Assembly: GCA_002716385.1 (NCBI GenBank)
Contig: PBAX01000008.1
Coordinates: 62,001 to 126,000, forward strand
Length of the DNA: 64,000 bases
DNA from: Phycisphaerae bacterium
GTDB lineage: Bacteria; Planctomycetota; Phycisphaerae; Phycisphaerales; SM1A02
Reading direction: 5' to 3'
Shown: positions 17,225 through 25,655 of the stretch, in pieces
Layout: every line of letters starts with the position of its first letter
Numbering within the stretch: the first letter of the stretch is position 1
Position numbers and translations under genes: made by a program
The notes under the pieces: model-generated
The model's input: the letters and a program-made list of their open reading frames with translations, nothing else
Databases searched by the model: none
What the model was told of the DNA's origin: nothing

Positions 17225-17658
17225 GTGAATGTGCCTCCCAGACAGAGGCCTCCCCAGGCAGCCAGGGTGGCACACACAACACTCATGATCACGTTGAACG
17301 CCATTTGCCATGGCCTTGTGTACAGAAGCAGGATGTTGTCGAGGCTGAATGTGCTGAAGGTGGTGAACCCGCCGCATAGCCCCACAACGATCAGATTCAA
17401 GCCCATGGTGTTGGAGAGATCCGCCTGATAGTGCTGGATCACCGAGAGATGCAGGTTCTGGTCATCGATCATCTTCAGGGCCTGCAGCCAGCCGAAGCTG
17501 AATGCGATTGCGAAACTACCCACGATGTTCACGGCGAAAATTGATGTCCATCCTGGAAGGTTGGTCCATCTCTTGCCGGCTTCCTGGGAGGCGTATCGGA
17601 GAATCGCCCCGATGCCACCTCCGAGCATCACCATCAGCATTCCAGCGATGAATGTCAT
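17221..17658 (-). CDS. crcB1: Fluoride channel subunit CrcB/Fluc (first of a pair)
   Basis: 145 residues with four membrane segments. GGGIGAILRYASQ opens TM1, VNIVGSFAIAF marks TM2 with its conserved Asn, and GGFTTFSTFSLDN is the textbook TM3 break of fluoride channels. It leads the crcB pair and is divergent from a lipoprotein gene 175 bases away. I searched the leader for the crcB fluoride riboswitch by eye and saw no convincing match. Fluoride exit would protect enolase and pyrophosphatase in the cytoplasm. Confidence 0.94.
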   Translation of the reverse strand: MTFIAGMLMVMLGGGIGAILRYASQEAGKRWTNLPGWTSIFAVNIVGSFAIAFSFGWLQALKMIDDQNLHLSVIQHYQADLSNTMGLNLIVVGLCGGFTTFSTFSLDNILLLYTRPWQMAFNVIMSVVCATLAAWGGLCLGGTFT

Positions 17659-17694
17659 GAATTACACGTGTCCCTCGAATAACCGTTCTTCTGC

Positions 17695-17704
17695 TTGTAT
17701 ACAA
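17695..17704. promoter_or_regulatory. Palindrome TTGTATACAA upstream of crcB1
   Basis: A perfect 10-base palindrome in the 175-base divergent region between crcB1 and the lipoprotein gene. It could be an operator half-pair or part of a -10 element (TATACA on the minus strand). A palindrome of this length could also be chance in this AT-richer spacer. Confidence 0.25.
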
Positions 17705-17833
17705 TCCCCACCATTAAAACGAGGGTGTCACTGGTGGTCAAATGCCCAAGGTTTGACGTATTTGATTCACAAGCAGACTCTGATCGTGTCATGGAAAGAG
17801 TGCGTGTCCGCTTGAACCGCAGGGGATGAAGCT

Positions 17834-18424
17834 TTGATCCTATCCGTATTCCGAACACTGTCGTGGTCAATTGCAGTTGTGGTCCTCTGTCTAGGCGCTT
17901 GTCAGGCTCGTCAACAGTCGACACAGGCAAATGGTCTGGCACCTGTCCAGCCGCAAATGCAGAAGGAAGTCGATATTCAGGACGATTCCCTGCAGGCCAT
18001 CGATCGCATCATGAACCAGCTTGCCGAATCCGCACGGACATGTCGAGACATCCAGATCGAAGCGGCTGAAGACTGGAATCGAATCGATGCGAAGAAGTAT
18101 CGTCGTTACCACTCGGCCTTGCTTCTGGAGCGAGCGAGCTGCATGGAACTGACGGAGGTCCTCGAGCTGGATCCGTCCGTTGTCGACGAGGCATGCCGTC
18201 TGTTCATCGATCGGGTGGAGAAGCTCGATGGCGAGCAGGCCAGGACCTTCGTTGCATTGGACGATCCAGATCGTCTTCTCAGGAACGCCTTTGGATCCGA
18301 AGAGGCGATGCTTGAATATTTCAATCAGAAGGCACCGTTGCTGGATTCGACGGACATATACATCACGTGCATCAAGCTCGGTTTGACAGGGGTGCAGGTG
18401 CCACCTGTCGAGCCGTTGGACTGA
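17834..18424 (+). CDS. Hypothetical lipoprotein
   Basis: 196 residues from a TTG start, with AGGGGA centred about ten bases upstream. The signal SIAVVVLCLGAC ends in lipobox LGAC. The mature protein is predicted almost entirely helical, with an extended charged stretch and paired Cys (TCRDIQIEA, SCMELTEVL, ACRLFIDRV) that could form disulfides. No family recognised. A terminator-like hairpin lies about 75 bases after the stop. Confidence 0.65.
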   Translation: MILSVFRTLSWSIAVVVLCLGACQARQQSTQANGLAPVQPQMQKEVDIQDDSLQAIDRIMNQLAESARTCRDIQIEAAEDWNRIDAKKYRRYHSALLLERASCMELTEVLELDPSVVDEACRLFIDRVEKLDGEQARTFVALDDPDRLLRNAFGSEEAMLEYFNQKAPLLDSTDIYITCIKLGLTGVQVPPVEPLD

Positions 18425-18730
18425 CGAGCGTCTGTGGAAATCCGGATGCTCACACGGACAGGAAAATCAGGGTTCTTCTGGGCATCGAGTACTCCAGAGG
18501 GCCTTTAAATGAGTTGAAAAGGCCTGTTTTCGCTTAGAAGGGCTCGAATCGGTTCTAAAATCAATGTGTACGGGAAGGAAACGGCTCAGATGCTGCAAGG
18601 GTGGGATCCCCGTCGTACTTTGGCACGAATGTACTGGAGGCGTGGTTTCCGCTTGTCGATTGAATGCCTGTTGAAGCTTCCGACGAATGTTGACGAGCTA
18701 TGCAAGAGAGAGTCTCAGGAGGAAACGGAA
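18425..18730 (+). other. Non-coding leader between lipoprotein and metzincin genes
   Basis: A 306-base gap. It holds the terminator-like hairpin at 18499-18530 and then an AT-richer stretch with TAAAAT near 18556 that could act as a -10 box. I see no gene; an in-frame extension of the protease to 18566 lacks a ribosome site and codes for no signal peptide. Confidence 0.5.
18499..18530 (+). terminator. Candidate rho-independent terminator
   Basis: GGCCTTT (18500-18506) pairs with AAAGGCC (18518-18524) across an 11-base loop, followed by TGTTTTC. It probably ends the upstream lipoprotein transcript. The U tract is short. Confidence 0.5.
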
Positions 18731-21238
18731 ATGACTATTCGAGGCACGTTCGCTTGTGGTACGGCTGTACTTCTCATGGCGGGAATGGCGACAGCATCTG
18801 ATGCCTTCATGGATTTCAGCGCCATCAATTCCGTAGATGCGAACAGAGCCCTCAGCCTTGAAGACAGCAGTGTTCAATCACTGAATCTGATTGAATTGAA
18901 CTCGGGCGAGTTGGAACTGAGCGTGAAGCTCGGTGAAGAGAATTCGAGAATCCGTTTCTCCGAGCACTCCAACCGAACAGACGACTATCAGTTGCTCGAA
19001 CAGCAGGCTGATGGTTCACTTCTCGAGATTCCCGCGGGTCCCATCATGACCTATCGCGGATCCGATTCTATGAATCCTTCCTTGAAGGCGGCCTTGTCTA
19101 TTGAAGATGACGGTTTCCGTGTTCTCGTGATGCTTGACGATGGAAAACGCTGGTGGGTGGAGCCCCTGGCCGGCAAGGTCCGCAATGCACTCAGCACCGA
19201 TTACGCGGTGTATCGAGGTATCGACATCATCTCTCCCGACGGCTTCTGTGGCGTCGATGACAGCTACAAGCTTCCGGTGATTGATCTTGAGGACATGCTC
19301 CCGGAGGGAATGACACGCGAAGTGCTGGCCGCGGAATTCGTGGCCGATACGGATTACGAGTTCTATCAGAACTACGGCAGTGCCAGTGCCGTCGAGAATC
19401 GGATCAATTCACTGATGAATTCGATCAACCTGCTGTACGAAAATCAGCATGAGATCGTGCACGACATTCAGGCAATCGTGGTACGTCCTGAAAACAACGA
19501 CCCCTACAGCAGCAGTTCCATCGAGACACGGCTTGATCAGGTCAGGTCGGTGTGGAACAGCATCGGCAACCCAGCCCATGATCTGGTCCAGCTGTTCAGT
19601 GGGCAGAGTTTCAACGGAAACACCATCGGGCTTGCCTACGTCGGTGCCGTGTGTTCCTCGTTCGAGTACAGCGTCGTGGAGTCCGACTGCTGTGGCAGTT
19701 TCGGCTGTGCAACGGATCTCTCCAATCATGAGCTTGGTCACAACTGGGGTGCTGATCATTGCGACTGTCCAAGCAACACGATGAATCCTTCTTTGACCTG
19801 TGCAAACAACTTCTCGACGGACTCGCGTGGAGACATCTCATCCTTTAGAAACTCGATCGAATCGTGTCTGGATGAATTCAAAGGTGCCTGCTGCACGACC
19901 AATGGCCAGTGTGTGTTCGTGAGTCAGACCATATGCGACAATGCCGGAGGCGACTATCAGGGCGACGGTGTCGAGTGTGCCGACGTCACCTGCGTGGATC
20001 TGACCGGTGCCTGCTGCCTGGCTTCAGGTCAGTGCTTGGATGGTCAGACGAGTCAGGCCTGTGCGAATACTGGCGGCGACTACCAGGGTAATGGAAGTGA
20101 TTGTTCGGACGTCACATGCGACCAGCCTGAGCCAACCGGTGCCTGCTGTCTGGCTTCTGGTCAGTGTCTGCAAGACCAGACGGCTCAGGAATGTGCGGAT
20201 GCTGCGGGCGACTATCAGGGCGATGAGACGGACTGTTCCAACGTGGAATGCGAGCAGCCAGAGCCTACCGGTGCCTGCTGCACCGGGGTCGGGGATTGCC
20301 TCAACTCACTGACAAGTGCCGAATGCAGCAGCAGTGGTGGCGATTGGCAGGGGGCGGACACATCATGTGCTTCCGTCAACTGTGAACCCGCTCAAGACTA
20401 CGTCGAATTCCACCATGCCATCGTCGGTCCGAATCTGCTGAGCATCGATCAGGAGAACTGGACAGTCGACATCTACGCGGCAGTGGATCAGGGTAGTCGT
20501 GTCGACGCCATCGCGGGCAATGCCGCCCAGCAGAAGGTCATTTCGAGTTCAGCCGGTTTCTATCAGGATCCAAACGGTGGCCCCACATCAGTCGACATCA
20601 ACCCCAACTTCTACGCGTTTGTTCCAGATCTCGAATGGGACAGTCGTGTGACGATCGGAGCACTTGATCAGACGGGCAATCAGTTCGGCGCCAACAATCT
20701 CGGAAGTGTCGGAATCGACTGGTCCAGCTTTGAGAACGGTGGCACCCTGTCCGTCAGCAACGGTACCTGGTACGTGTTGCCCACGGATTCGCAGGGTGAG
20801 GCTCAGGCGTTCATCTCCCAGGACTGCTCCGAGCGGTATGGCGTTCTGGTGGCTCGTCTGACGGCCTTCGAACTGGATTCGACCATCTCCGTCGAAGCAC
20901 TTGTTCAGGGTCGTGACGGATTCGGAAATACCTGGCAGGACACCGATGTGCACAGCTTCACATACGAGCCAGTGCTGGACTGCAACGAGAATGGTGTTTC
21001 AGATGTCTGCGACATCCTCAATGGTTCCAGTCAGGACAGTGACGGCAACGGCGTGCCCGATGAATGTGACGGAGACTGCCTCGGCGATGTCAATGGTGAC
21101 AACATCATCAATGTCGACGACGTTCTCGTCACACTGGGCAACTATGGTGGTTCAGGAGCCGGAGATGCCAATGGAGATGGGCAGATCAACGTGGACGATC
21201 TGCTTGTGATCCTCGGCGAATTCGGCTCGGACTGCTGA
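18731..21238 (+). CDS. Secreted metzincin metalloprotease with GACC repeats and dockerin-like C terminus
   Basis: 835 residues from ATG 18731, which has AGGAGG about eight bases upstream. The signal peptide ends near MAGMATASDA. The catalytic site is NHELGHNWGADHCD with zinc ligands His333, His337 and His343, and NTMNPS downstream is the Met-turn, as in reprolysin/ADAM-type metzincins. Four Cys-rich repeats of about 41-44 residues, each starting GACC and ending CxxVxC, begin at residues 385, 426, 470 and 514. The C terminus has two EF-hand-like loops (GDVNGDNIINVDD, GDANGDGQINVDD) flanked by Cys. An exported protease acting outside the cell or in the envelope. A strong terminator follows. Confidence 0.85.
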   Translation: MTIRGTFACGTAVLLMAGMATASDAFMDFSAINSVDANRALSLEDSSVQSLNLIELNSGELELSVKLGEENSRIRFSEHSNRTDDYQLLEQQADGSLLEIPAGPIMTYRGSDSMNPSLKAALSIEDDGFRVLVMLDDGKRWWVEPLAGKVRNALSTDYAVYRGIDIISPDGFCGVDDSYKLPVIDLEDMLPEGMTREVLAAEFVADTDYEFYQNYGSASAVENRINSLMNSINLLYENQHEIVHDIQAIVVRPENNDPYSSSSIETRLDQVRSVWNSIGNPAHDLVQLFSGQSFNGNTIGLAYVGAVCSSFEYSVVESDCCGSFGCATDLSNHELGHNWGADHCDCPSNTMNPSLTCANNFSTDSRGDISSFRNSIESCLDEFKGACCTTNGQCVFVSQTICDNAGGDYQGDGVECADVTCVDLTGACCLASGQCLDGQTSQACANTGGDYQGNGSDCSDVTCDQPEPTGACCLASGQCLQDQTAQECADAAGDYQGDETDCSNVECEQPEPTGACCTGVGDCLNSLTSAECSSSGGDWQGADTSCASVNCEPAQDYVEFHHAIVGPNLLSIDQENWTVDIYAAVDQGSRVDAIAGNAAQQKVISSSAGFYQDPNGGPTSVDINPNFYAFVPDLEWDSRVTIGALDQTGNQFGANNLGSVGIDWSSFENGGTLSVSNGTWYVLPTDSQGEAQAFISQDCSERYGVLVARLTAFELDSTISVEALVQGRDGFGNTWQDTDVHSFTYEPVLDCNENGVSDVCDILNGSSQDSDGNGVPDECDGDCLGDVNGDNIINVDDVLVTLGNYGGSGAGDANGDGQINVDDLLVILGEFGSDC
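19883..20392 (+). repeat. Four tandem GACC Cys-rich repeats
   Basis: In-frame repeats in the metzincin gene starting at 19883, 20006, 20138 and 20270. Each encodes G-A-C-C, a Q/D-C pair, a central Cys, G-G/A-D-Y/W-Q-G and a closing C-x-x-V-x-C. Copies 2 and 3 are most alike (GACCLASGQCL), suggesting recent duplication. The same unit recurs, more diverged, in the 1308-residue protein at 48-52 kb. Confidence 0.85.
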
Positions 21239-21262
21239 TGGACCCGAAGCAATGTGAATCCA

Positions 21263-21296
21263 GACGCCCGATCCCGGAGGGGATCGGGCGTCTTTC
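21263..21296 (+). terminator. Strong rho-independent terminator
   Basis: A perfect 13-bp stem, GACGCCCGATCCC (21263-21275) with GGGATCGGGCGTC (21280-21292), loop GGAG, followed by TTTC. It lies 24 bases after the metzincin stop codon. Confidence 0.9.
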
Positions 21297-21320
21297 TTGG
21301 ACTCATGTACCATTTCATCC

Positions 21321-21707
21321 ATGAACAGCATCGACAGTCAGATAACCTTCTGCGGCGTCGCCGATCTGGAGCGGACTTCCCGCTTCTGGAACGAGATCAT
21401 GGATCTTCCGATGGTGCTCGATCAGGGGACCTGTCGTATTTACCACACGACGGGCAACGCCTATCTTGGATTTTGTCAGAGGGACGATGTTTCAGTGGGG
21501 GATCAGATCATCCTGACGATCGTCAGCGACGAAGTCGATGTCTGGCATGATCGGCTGCTGAAGAACGGTGTCCACATAGAACATCCTCCACGCACGAATC
21601 CCGCATACGGAATCTACCACTTCTTTGCTCGTGATCCGGATGGCTATCGGGTCGAGATCCAGAGATTTCAAGACGCCGATTGGAACGCAGCCATCGAGCA
21701 GCCGTGA
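21321..21707 (+). CDS. VOC-family protein (glyoxalase/bleomycin-resistance fold)
   Basis: 128 residues from ATG 21321. It has the paired beta-alpha-beta-beta-beta units of the vicinal oxygen chelate fold: QITFCGVADLERTSRFWNEI opens the first, and YHFFARDPDGYRVEIQRF, with the typical DPDGYxxEI ending, closes the second. Members bind a divalent metal and act as glyoxalases, dioxygenases or resistance proteins. A His at the first metal position is absent (F-C-G), so it may be a diverged or binding-only member. Substrate unknown. Confidence 0.8.
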   Translation: MNSIDSQITFCGVADLERTSRFWNEIMDLPMVLDQGTCRIYHTTGNAYLGFCQRDDVSVGDQIILTIVSDEVDVWHDRLLKNGVHIEHPPRTNPAYGIYHFFARDPDGYRVEIQRFQDADWNAAIEQP

Positions 21708-21725
21708 AGAGTGGGATCAAACCGC

Positions 21726-22112
21726 TCAGGCCGAGGCCGCGTGGATTTTGAGATCCTCGAGATCGACGTAGGCGAGTGCTGCCATGTTCGTGGCTTCGAG
21801 TACGACGGCAGGGGCGACCCCAGCTTCCAGTGCCTCATGCCACCGCGCGGCACACAGGCACCACCGGTCGCCCGGCTTCAGACCCGGAAAGCCCCATTCG
21901 GGCCTGGGCGTCGAGAGGTCGTTTCCAACTGATCTGGAGAAGCTGAGAAAGGCCTCCGTCAGAATCACGCAGACGGTGTGGGATCCATGGTCATCAGGGC
22001 CTGTATCGCAGCATCCTGATCGGTAGAAGCCTGTCAATGGTTCCATGGAGCAGGGGATGAGATCGGTTCCCAGGACACTTTGTTGATACTGATTCTCAAT
22101 ACTCTTGATCAT
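21726..22112 (-). CDS. DUF2237 family protein
   Basis: 128 residues. VLGTDLIPCSMEPLTGFYR, CCDTGPDDHGSHTVCVILTE and GFPGLKPGDRWCLCAARWHEA are the conserved blocks of DUF2237, a small widespread family with invariant Cys and Trp residues and no established function. ATG 22112 is chosen; GTG 22115 is one codon earlier. It is convergent with the VOC gene, with 18 bases between stops. Confidence 0.9.
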   Translation of the reverse strand: MIKSIENQYQQSVLGTDLIPCSMEPLTGFYRSGCCDTGPDDHGSHTVCVILTEAFLSFSRSVGNDLSTPRPEWGFPGLKPGDRWCLCAARWHEALEAGVAPAVVLEATNMAALAYVDLEDLKIHAASA

Positions 22113-22226
22113 CACCCCAGAATACAGCCTCAGGGCGGCTTCATGTTGAGGTGGGTGTCATGGGAGGCTACTCTCCTTGGGCGATTGTTAATGGTGACGT
22201 CCGAATTGCTTGATGAGGAGATTTTC

Positions 22227-23498
22227 ATGAGCCCGGCATCCAGTTTCGACCTGATGGGATACAAGCCCGAGGGCGATAAGAAGAACAGCGACTTCTTTCA
22301 GGAGTTTCTCCCCAAGGTATATGAGCGGAGGGTTTCATCCGGGGTTGATGAGCTTCTGTCCTCGATGGCAGCCGTCATGATTCAAGTGGATCCAGGGGAT
22401 GGCATAAACTATCTGGAGGAGCTCACCATCATGGGGCCGTACCGGTTCCATTCGGCCCATGTGGACGCCACGCACAAGGTCTATGTCCTGAAGAATTCAT
22501 GCAAGCGGAATACTCCGATTCTCATCGTCTTCGAGCCTCTGGCTCACGACTACATGGATGATCTTGTCAGGCTCAATCTGCTCTATCCCATGTCGCGTCA
22601 GAAGCCTCACGCCCGCTACATCGGAGAAATCTTCTGGTCGAGCGATGTGAAGGCCACAAGAGACGCCTTGGAAAGCCAGTTCATCCGCTTCTACGACGAG
22701 GGGGAATCGCCCAACGGTTTCTTCTTCAATCCGCACATGGCCTTCACCTATCCCAGTGATTTCACCGGCAACAAGGTCGGATACTGGGATGCTGAAAAGC
22801 CCGAACTGGACACCCTCAATCTGGGCGAGAAGCTCACCCTCACCGATGAGGAGAAGGCGCGTCTCGACAAGGCCGACCAGTGGGCGACTGACTCGGGCGT
22901 CATGCATCTCGTGATGGGTCTTGATCACATGGCGACCCGCATCCTCATGGGGGATCGTGAGCACGCCATCCTCGAATTTCTCACGCTGTCACCTCACTAC
23001 TTCTGGGGTGCCTACAACATCGGTGACCAGAATTCGTCGACGAATGTGACCAGGAATCCGAAGGTCAACGACGACAAGCATTCCCCCGCCAAGGTGTTCA
23101 CGGCCAACAACGTGCCTTCCTATCTCAATTCCTTCGATGGTCTGCCGATGCCGACCGAGGATTTCGTCCGCAACTATGGCCATCGAATGCACCACATGGC
23201 GATGGAAGTCAAGGATGGTGATGACGGCAAGGGTGAGAAGAACGTCGACCGTGTCGTCGGCCTTCTGATGAATCAGGGCACCAAGTTCCTGGCACATGTA
23301 GTAGGCGAGTGTCGCGATACGCCGGATCTCAAGCAGATATTCTCCAAGCATTCCCAGTATTCGATTCTGATCACCGAGTACGTCGAGCGATGCCATCACT
23401 TCAAGGGCTTCTTCACGAAGCAGAATGTGGCGGCGCTTACCGCGGCGGCCGGCGCCGATGAACAGTTCGTGCATGGAAACCACGGGGTCTATGACTGA
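22227..23498 (+). CDS. HPPD-like VOC dioxygenase
   Basis: 423 residues from ATG 22227, preceded by GAGGAG. The C-terminal half matches 4-hydroxyphenylpyruvate dioxygenase at all three iron-ligand positions: GLDHMATRI (His234), RMHHMAMEV (His323) and LITEYVERC (Glu384), and ends with GFFTKQNVAAL, reminiscent of the HPPD closing helix. The N-terminal half is only distantly similar and may have lost its role, as in HPPD itself. HPPD makes homogentisate in tyrosine catabolism, but HmgA and related enzymes are absent nearby, so the substrate could be another alpha-keto acid. Its stop overlaps the DJ-1 start. Confidence 0.6.
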   Translation: MSPASSFDLMGYKPEGDKKNSDFFQEFLPKVYERRVSSGVDELLSSMAAVMIQVDPGDGINYLEELTIMGPYRFHSAHVDATHKVYVLKNSCKRNTPILIVFEPLAHDYMDDLVRLNLLYPMSRQKPHARYIGEIFWSSDVKATRDALESQFIRFYDEGESPNGFFFNPHMAFTYPSDFTGNKVGYWDAEKPELDTLNLGEKLTLTDEEKARLDKADQWATDSGVMHLVMGLDHMATRILMGDREHAILEFLTLSPHYFWGAYNIGDQNSSTNVTRNPKVNDDKHSPAKVFTANNVPSYLNSFDGLPMPTEDFVRNYGHRMHHMAMEVKDGDDGKGEKNVDRVVGLLMNQGTKFLAHVVGECRDTPDLKQIFSKHSQYSILITEYVERCHHFKGFFTKQNVAALTAAAGADEQFVHGNHGVYD

Positions 23499-24102
23499 AC
23501 CGCTTCTTCGCGTGCTGCTTCCTGTTGCCGATGGCAACGAGGACATCGAGTTCTGCGCGCTTCAGGACGTACTTCGTCGTGGTGGCCTTGAGGTCACCAT
23601 AGCAAGCCTGGAACCATGCTCGGAAGTCGTCCTCATGAAGGGGTTGCGCATCATTCCTGATGTCGCGATCGGCGATGTTGCCTCGGAGCGATGGGATGCG
23701 ATCGCCATGGCCGGCGGAATACCGGGGGCGATGAATCTAGCGGCCAGCACCGTGCTCAGATCGATGCTTGTGGCCCAGCATGAGGCTGGTCGCGTGATCG
23801 GGGCCATCTGTCTTTCGCCGGCGCTGGTTCTCGAGCCTGCCGGTGTTCTTGCGAATTCGACTCGTGCCACCTGCAATCCACTGCCGATCAGGACAGTCGA
23901 TCAGTCATGGCCGGCAGACGAGTTCACCCGGTTGCTTGGAGACAAGTTCGATCCGTCCGCTCGTGTCTGTGTCGACCAGACCAACCGAATCGTCACCTCG
24001 CAGACACCCGGGACCGCCATCGAATACGCACTGGCGCTGGTCGCCATGCTTCGCGGCCAGGAGGTCGCTCAGGGGATATCCGATTACTTTCTGGTCAGAT
24101 GA
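23491..24102 (+). CDS. DJ-1/PfpI family protein
   Basis: 203 residues from ATG 23491, which overlaps the previous stop by eight bases. The nucleophile elbow GAICLSPALVL places Cys107 where DJ-1 has its redox-active cysteine, and GNEDIEF keeps the partner glutamate. PGTAIEYALALV near the C terminus is also family-typical. Members act as deglycases, glyoxalases, chaperones or amidases; which applies here is not visible. Tight coupling to the HPPD-like gene suggests that it handles a reactive product or protects the pathway. Confidence 0.88.
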   Translation: MTEPLLRVLLPVADGNEDIEFCALQDVLRRGGLEVTIASLEPCSEVVLMKGLRIIPDVAIGDVASERWDAIAMAGGIPGAMNLAASTVLRSMLVAQHEAGRVIGAICLSPALVLEPAGVLANSTRATCNPLPIRTVDQSWPADEFTRLLGDKFDPSARVCVDQTNRIVTSQTPGTAIEYALALVAMLRGQEVAQGISDYFLVR

Positions 24103-24119
24103 CCAATGCTCGCGACCGC

Positions 24120-25013
24120 TCAATCGTCTATGAGTTCGATGGGTAGGATGAGATCGTCTGGCACGGCATCCGAAAAGCCGTCAACGAACTCCATGAGTCT
24201 GATCCTCTTGTGAATTCCCTTGCCTTGAAGATAGGCGATCAGAATCCCTTCGTTGACATGCACATGTGGTGGTTCACGTGTATTCAGGAGAAACTCGATC
24301 GTGGCCTGATCGAAGATGCCATATGTCTTCCTGGGATCATCCGTCTTGACGAGCCACTTGCGGTTGAAGACATCCAGTTCGAATCGAACCGGTTGAATTT
24401 CACCCAGATGAATGCTGCCCAGATCGGTGATGGATTTCGGTCGAAAATCGATTTCAGGCGCCTTGGCACCGGTTTCGACAACGATTCGGACTCCTGGTTT
24501 GCTGCTGTCGTCTCCACATGGGATGTCAAAGCGATTCATGATCACCTTTCTTCCATTGAAGTCCTTCCAGAAGAAATCCCTGTGCTTGCTCCCGAAGCGG
24601 CCCATCTTGACCGCGTGGACCTGTCCTGGATTCTTGAATCCGGCAGTCATGAGTGGGTTGGAAAGTCGGCGTGCATATGACCAGCCATGCTTGTGGCACC
24701 AGTCAGCGAAGGCCAGTGTTTTTCTCGCCTTCGCCCACATTCCCAGATACATCACAGGGGTCATGACTGCGAATGTGAGTATCAATTCCAGTGGAAAGTG
24801 CTTGAGCCTGTAATAGGGGAATTCACTTGTTCGTAGACTGGCATCGTCCATCTGGGCATATACCCATACCCAGAGAATCCAGGAGCAGGCGGTCAGGACG
24901 ATTCCAGAAAGACAAGCCTTGAGCAGCATCCTCCAGGAGAAGAAGTTCCTGGACCAGGCATTTAGGCCGATGGCATGTTCGGCATTTCCGATGTCCGAAA
25001 GGCCCGTATTCAT
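24120..25013 (-). CDS. Hypothetical membrane protein, LemA-operon partner
   Basis: 297 residues. Two hydrophobic helices lie near residues 32-52 and 72-92, and the remaining two thirds form a soluble domain with no recognised motif. It is the last gene of a three-gene block, ten bases after lemA. The layout (LemA followed by a two-helix protein with a large soluble domain) resembles other lemA operons that carry DUF3137- or TPM-type partners, but I do not see those families' motifs clearly. Confidence 0.65.
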   Translation of the reverse strand: MNTGLSDIGNAEHAIGLNAWSRNFFSWRMLLKACLSGIVLTACSWILWVWVYAQMDDASLRTSEFPYYRLKHFPLELILTFAVMTPVMYLGMWAKARKTLAFADWCHKHGWSYARRLSNPLMTAGFKNPGQVHAVKMGRFGSKHRDFFWKDFNGRKVIMNRFDIPCGDDSSKPGVRIVVETGAKAPEIDFRPKSITDLGSIHLGEIQPVRFELDVFNRKWLVKTDDPRKTYGIFDQATIEFLLNTREPPHVHVNEGILIAYLQGKGIHKRIRLMEFVDGFSDAVPDDLILPIELIDD

Positions 25014-25023
25014 GGGCAGACCT

Positions 25024-25650
25024 CTATGAGGTGCTGGTCGAATCGAAGTTCACATCCACGGGCTTCCGTTCGGAATCATCGGTCACCTCGAAGAAATCGA
25101 ACTCTTCTTCCTTGAAGCCACCGATGCCGGCGATGATGCTCGCGGGAACGACCTGGCAACCATTGTGAAAGCTTCTGACGTTGCTGTTGTAGAACCGCCT
25201 GCTTCTGGCGATTCGCGTCTCAGTCTCGGACAATTCCTTCTGGAGTTCGAGGAAATTGTTGGAAGCCTTGAGATCCGGATACGCTTCAACACGTGCAATG
25301 AGGTTTCCAAGCGAGGAGCCCAATTGACTTTCTATCTTGGAGCGTGCGGAAGCGGATTGATCCTGAGCCTTCACCGCGTTGTCGCGAAGTTTGGTGATCT
25401 CTTCGAGCGTATTGGATTCGTGGGCGGCATATCCCTTTACGGTACTCACCAGATTCGGAATCAAGTCATGCCTTCTCTTCAATTCCGTGTCAATGTCGGC
25501 CCATGACTCCTTGCATGACTGGCGCTTTCGGACCAACCCGTTGTAGACGGCGAATCCCCAGATGATCAGCAGAAGAATGAATGCACCGATCGCAATGGCG
25601 ATTGTTGCGCCGGTCGACAAGGCGAGTATTGATGTGACTTGTGCGGTCAT
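25024..25650 (-). CDS. lemA: LemA family protein
   Basis: 208 residues from ATG 25650. After an N-terminal membrane helix (residues 14-36) comes VYNGLVRKRQSCKESWADID, then LKRRHDLIPNLVSTVKGYAAHE, the signature of LemA proteins. The rest is a long helical bundle with the family's FLELQKELSETETRIARSRRFYN segment. LemA proteins are membrane-anchored with the bundle outside the cytoplasm; their function is poorly known. Five bases separate it from the upstream gene. Confidence 0.93.
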   Translation of the reverse strand: MTAQVTSILALSTGATIAIAIGAFILLLIIWGFAVYNGLVRKRQSCKESWADIDTELKRRHDLIPNLVSTVKGYAAHESNTLEEITKLRDNAVKAQDQSASARSKIESQLGSSLGNLIARVEAYPDLKASNNFLELQKELSETETRIARSRRFYNSNVRSFHNGCQVVPASIIAGIGGFKEEEFDFFEVTDDSERKPVDVNFDSTSTS

Positions 25651-25655
25651 GAAGA

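Noticed and set aside
17659-17833. Fluoride riboswitch upstream of crcB1
   Set aside because: The conserved crcB aptamer bases and pseudoknot were not found by eye; only a short palindrome and a weak hairpin are seen.
18566-18730. Upstream extension of the metzincin gene
   Set aside because: It places 55 residues before a clear signal peptide; ATG 18731 has AGGAGG.
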